A stretch of 14,270 bases of DNA, taken from positions 1 through 14,270 of the forward strand of contig DATJHM010000216.1 of NCBI GenBank assembly GCA_035493895.1. Reading direction: 5' to 3'. Positions within the stretch are counted from its first letter, which is position 1; each line of letters opens with the position of its first letter. A model generated the notes under the pieces. It searched no databases and was not told the DNA's origin. It saw nothing but the letters and a program-made list of their open reading frames with translations. Source of the stretch: DATJHM01 sp035493895. GTDB taxonomy: Bacteria; Chloroflexota; Ktedonobacteria; Ktedonobacterales; Ktedonobacteraceae. Position numbers and translations under genes: made by a program. Positions 13,659 to 14,270 of the stretch are shown here, piece after piece.

Positions 13659-14270
13659 CTATTCCTCATGTCCTTTTTGCGTTACGACCATACGACGCGC
13701 CCGCCGTGCACGCACCCAGAAAGAGAGGTCAAAGATCACGACGATCGCAATAGCGATCACAGGAACAATCACCTGTATATAGGGAATCTGCTCCAGCCAG
13801 GACGCGACACGTTGATCCTCCAGCACCATATTCGCCGCAGTCCATGCCAGGACGAGGCTCGCCAGATCCATCAACCAGGGAAAGCGGCCGATCACTTCTG
13901 AAACCAGCGCACTTCCCACGAGTAGAATGGTAATACTGAGCAGCAGACCAATGACCAGAAACAACCACTCTCCATCGGCCAGAGCGCCTACTGCCAGGAC
14001 ATTATCCAGACTCATCGTCACGTCCGCAAGCAGAATGGTGAGCAGCGCACCCCAGATACCCGCATGAGCTTTTTTCTTGCCGACAAGCATCCCTGCTGCG
14101 GCCTGCTCACCGATCTCATTATGCGCTTTCTCGCCTCGCTCCATAAGCAAACGAACAGCAATAAAAAGCAGGATGGCAGCCCCAATCGCCTGCAATAGTG
14201 GCAATTTCAAAAGAAACGTGGCAAGGACGGCAAACAGGATACGTAGAACAACCGCCCCTCCCCCTCCCAT
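13659..14270 (-). CDS. TerC-family integral membrane protein (5' end outside window)
   Basis: 203 residues are visible. The segment GGAVVLRILFAVLATFLLKL at the window edge matches an internal part of YjbE/TerC proteins, so the ATG at 14270 is an internal Met and roughly 45-50 N-terminal residues, including the first acidic membrane motif, lie outside. Seen: several hydrophobic segments (about 8-22, 27-42, 72-98, 102-124, 135-150, 165-186), the second TerC motif DVTMSLDN (83-90) with Asp residues in the membrane, and a basic C-terminal tail (RARRARR). TerC proteins are linked to tellurite resistance and, in several bacteria, to manganese export and metalation of secreted proteins. Metal export is the likely role, but this is family knowledge only. 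Confidence 0.9.
   Translation of the reverse strand: MGGGGAVVLRILFAVLATFLLKLPLLQAIGAAILLFIAVRLLMERGEKAHNEIGEQAAAGMLVGKKKAHAGIWGALLTILLADVTMSLDNVLAVGALADGEWLFLVIGLLLSITILLVGSALVSEVIGRFPWLMDLASLVLAWTAANMVLEDQRVASWLEQIPYIQVIVPVIAIAIVVIFDLSFWVRARRARRMVVTQKGHEE

Overview
The window reads like chromosomal DNA of a moderately GC-rich, spore/filament-type bacterium of the Chloroflexota, most likely a Ktedonobacteria relative. This is inferred from style only: a giant LuxR-type ATPase regulator, a small Ser/Thr kinase with an N-terminal zinc ribbon, Pro/Thr-rich extracytoplasmic linkers, an MFS_3 exporter and a ChrB-like protein lying together. No rRNA, tRNA, CRISPR array, integrase or transposase is visible.

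Layout, left to right. Bases 1-1024 (minus) hold a D-Ala-D-Ala carboxypeptidase cut by the left edge. A 435-base AT-rich gap follows. Two overlapping plus-strand genes come next: a four-helix membrane protein (1460-1915) and a 1086-residue LuxR-family ATPase regulator (1896-5156). Facing them is a minus-strand operon (7380 to 5178) of three paralogous exported proteins of unknown function, one of them a lipoprotein. A plus-strand amidohydrolase of the resorcylate-decarboxylase type (7684-8652) and a convergent DinB-like protein (9232-8771) follow, separated by a long hairpin and sharing a 17-base upstream motif. The gap 9233-9633 is full of palindromes. A Ser/Thr kinase (9634-10698) is followed by the decayed 3' end of an MFS exporter gene (10838-11032). 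Then, on the minus strand, lie an intact MFS exporter (12568-11306), a ChrB-like protein (13546-12932) and a TerC-family membrane protein cut by the right edge.

The most interesting structure is the 5' region of the intact MFS exporter (12891 down to 12568). A near-consensus promoter drives a leader RNA. The leader starts with a nine-residue ORF (MGTSIIRLG) behind an eight-base perfect Shine-Dalgarno. A hairpin overlaps its stop codon. Further down, one RNA segment can pair either with the loop of that hairpin (9 bp) or with the Shine-Dalgarno region of the exporter (7+5 bp). This is the arrangement expected of a ribosome-mediated attenuator, as known for inducible antibiotic-resistance genes. 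It is inferred from sequence alone and not tested.

Other points worth following are the tandem trio of unknown exported proteins with nearly identical C-termini, the helically phased repeats upstream of the amidohydrolase, and the compact palindrome cluster upstream of the DinB-like gene.
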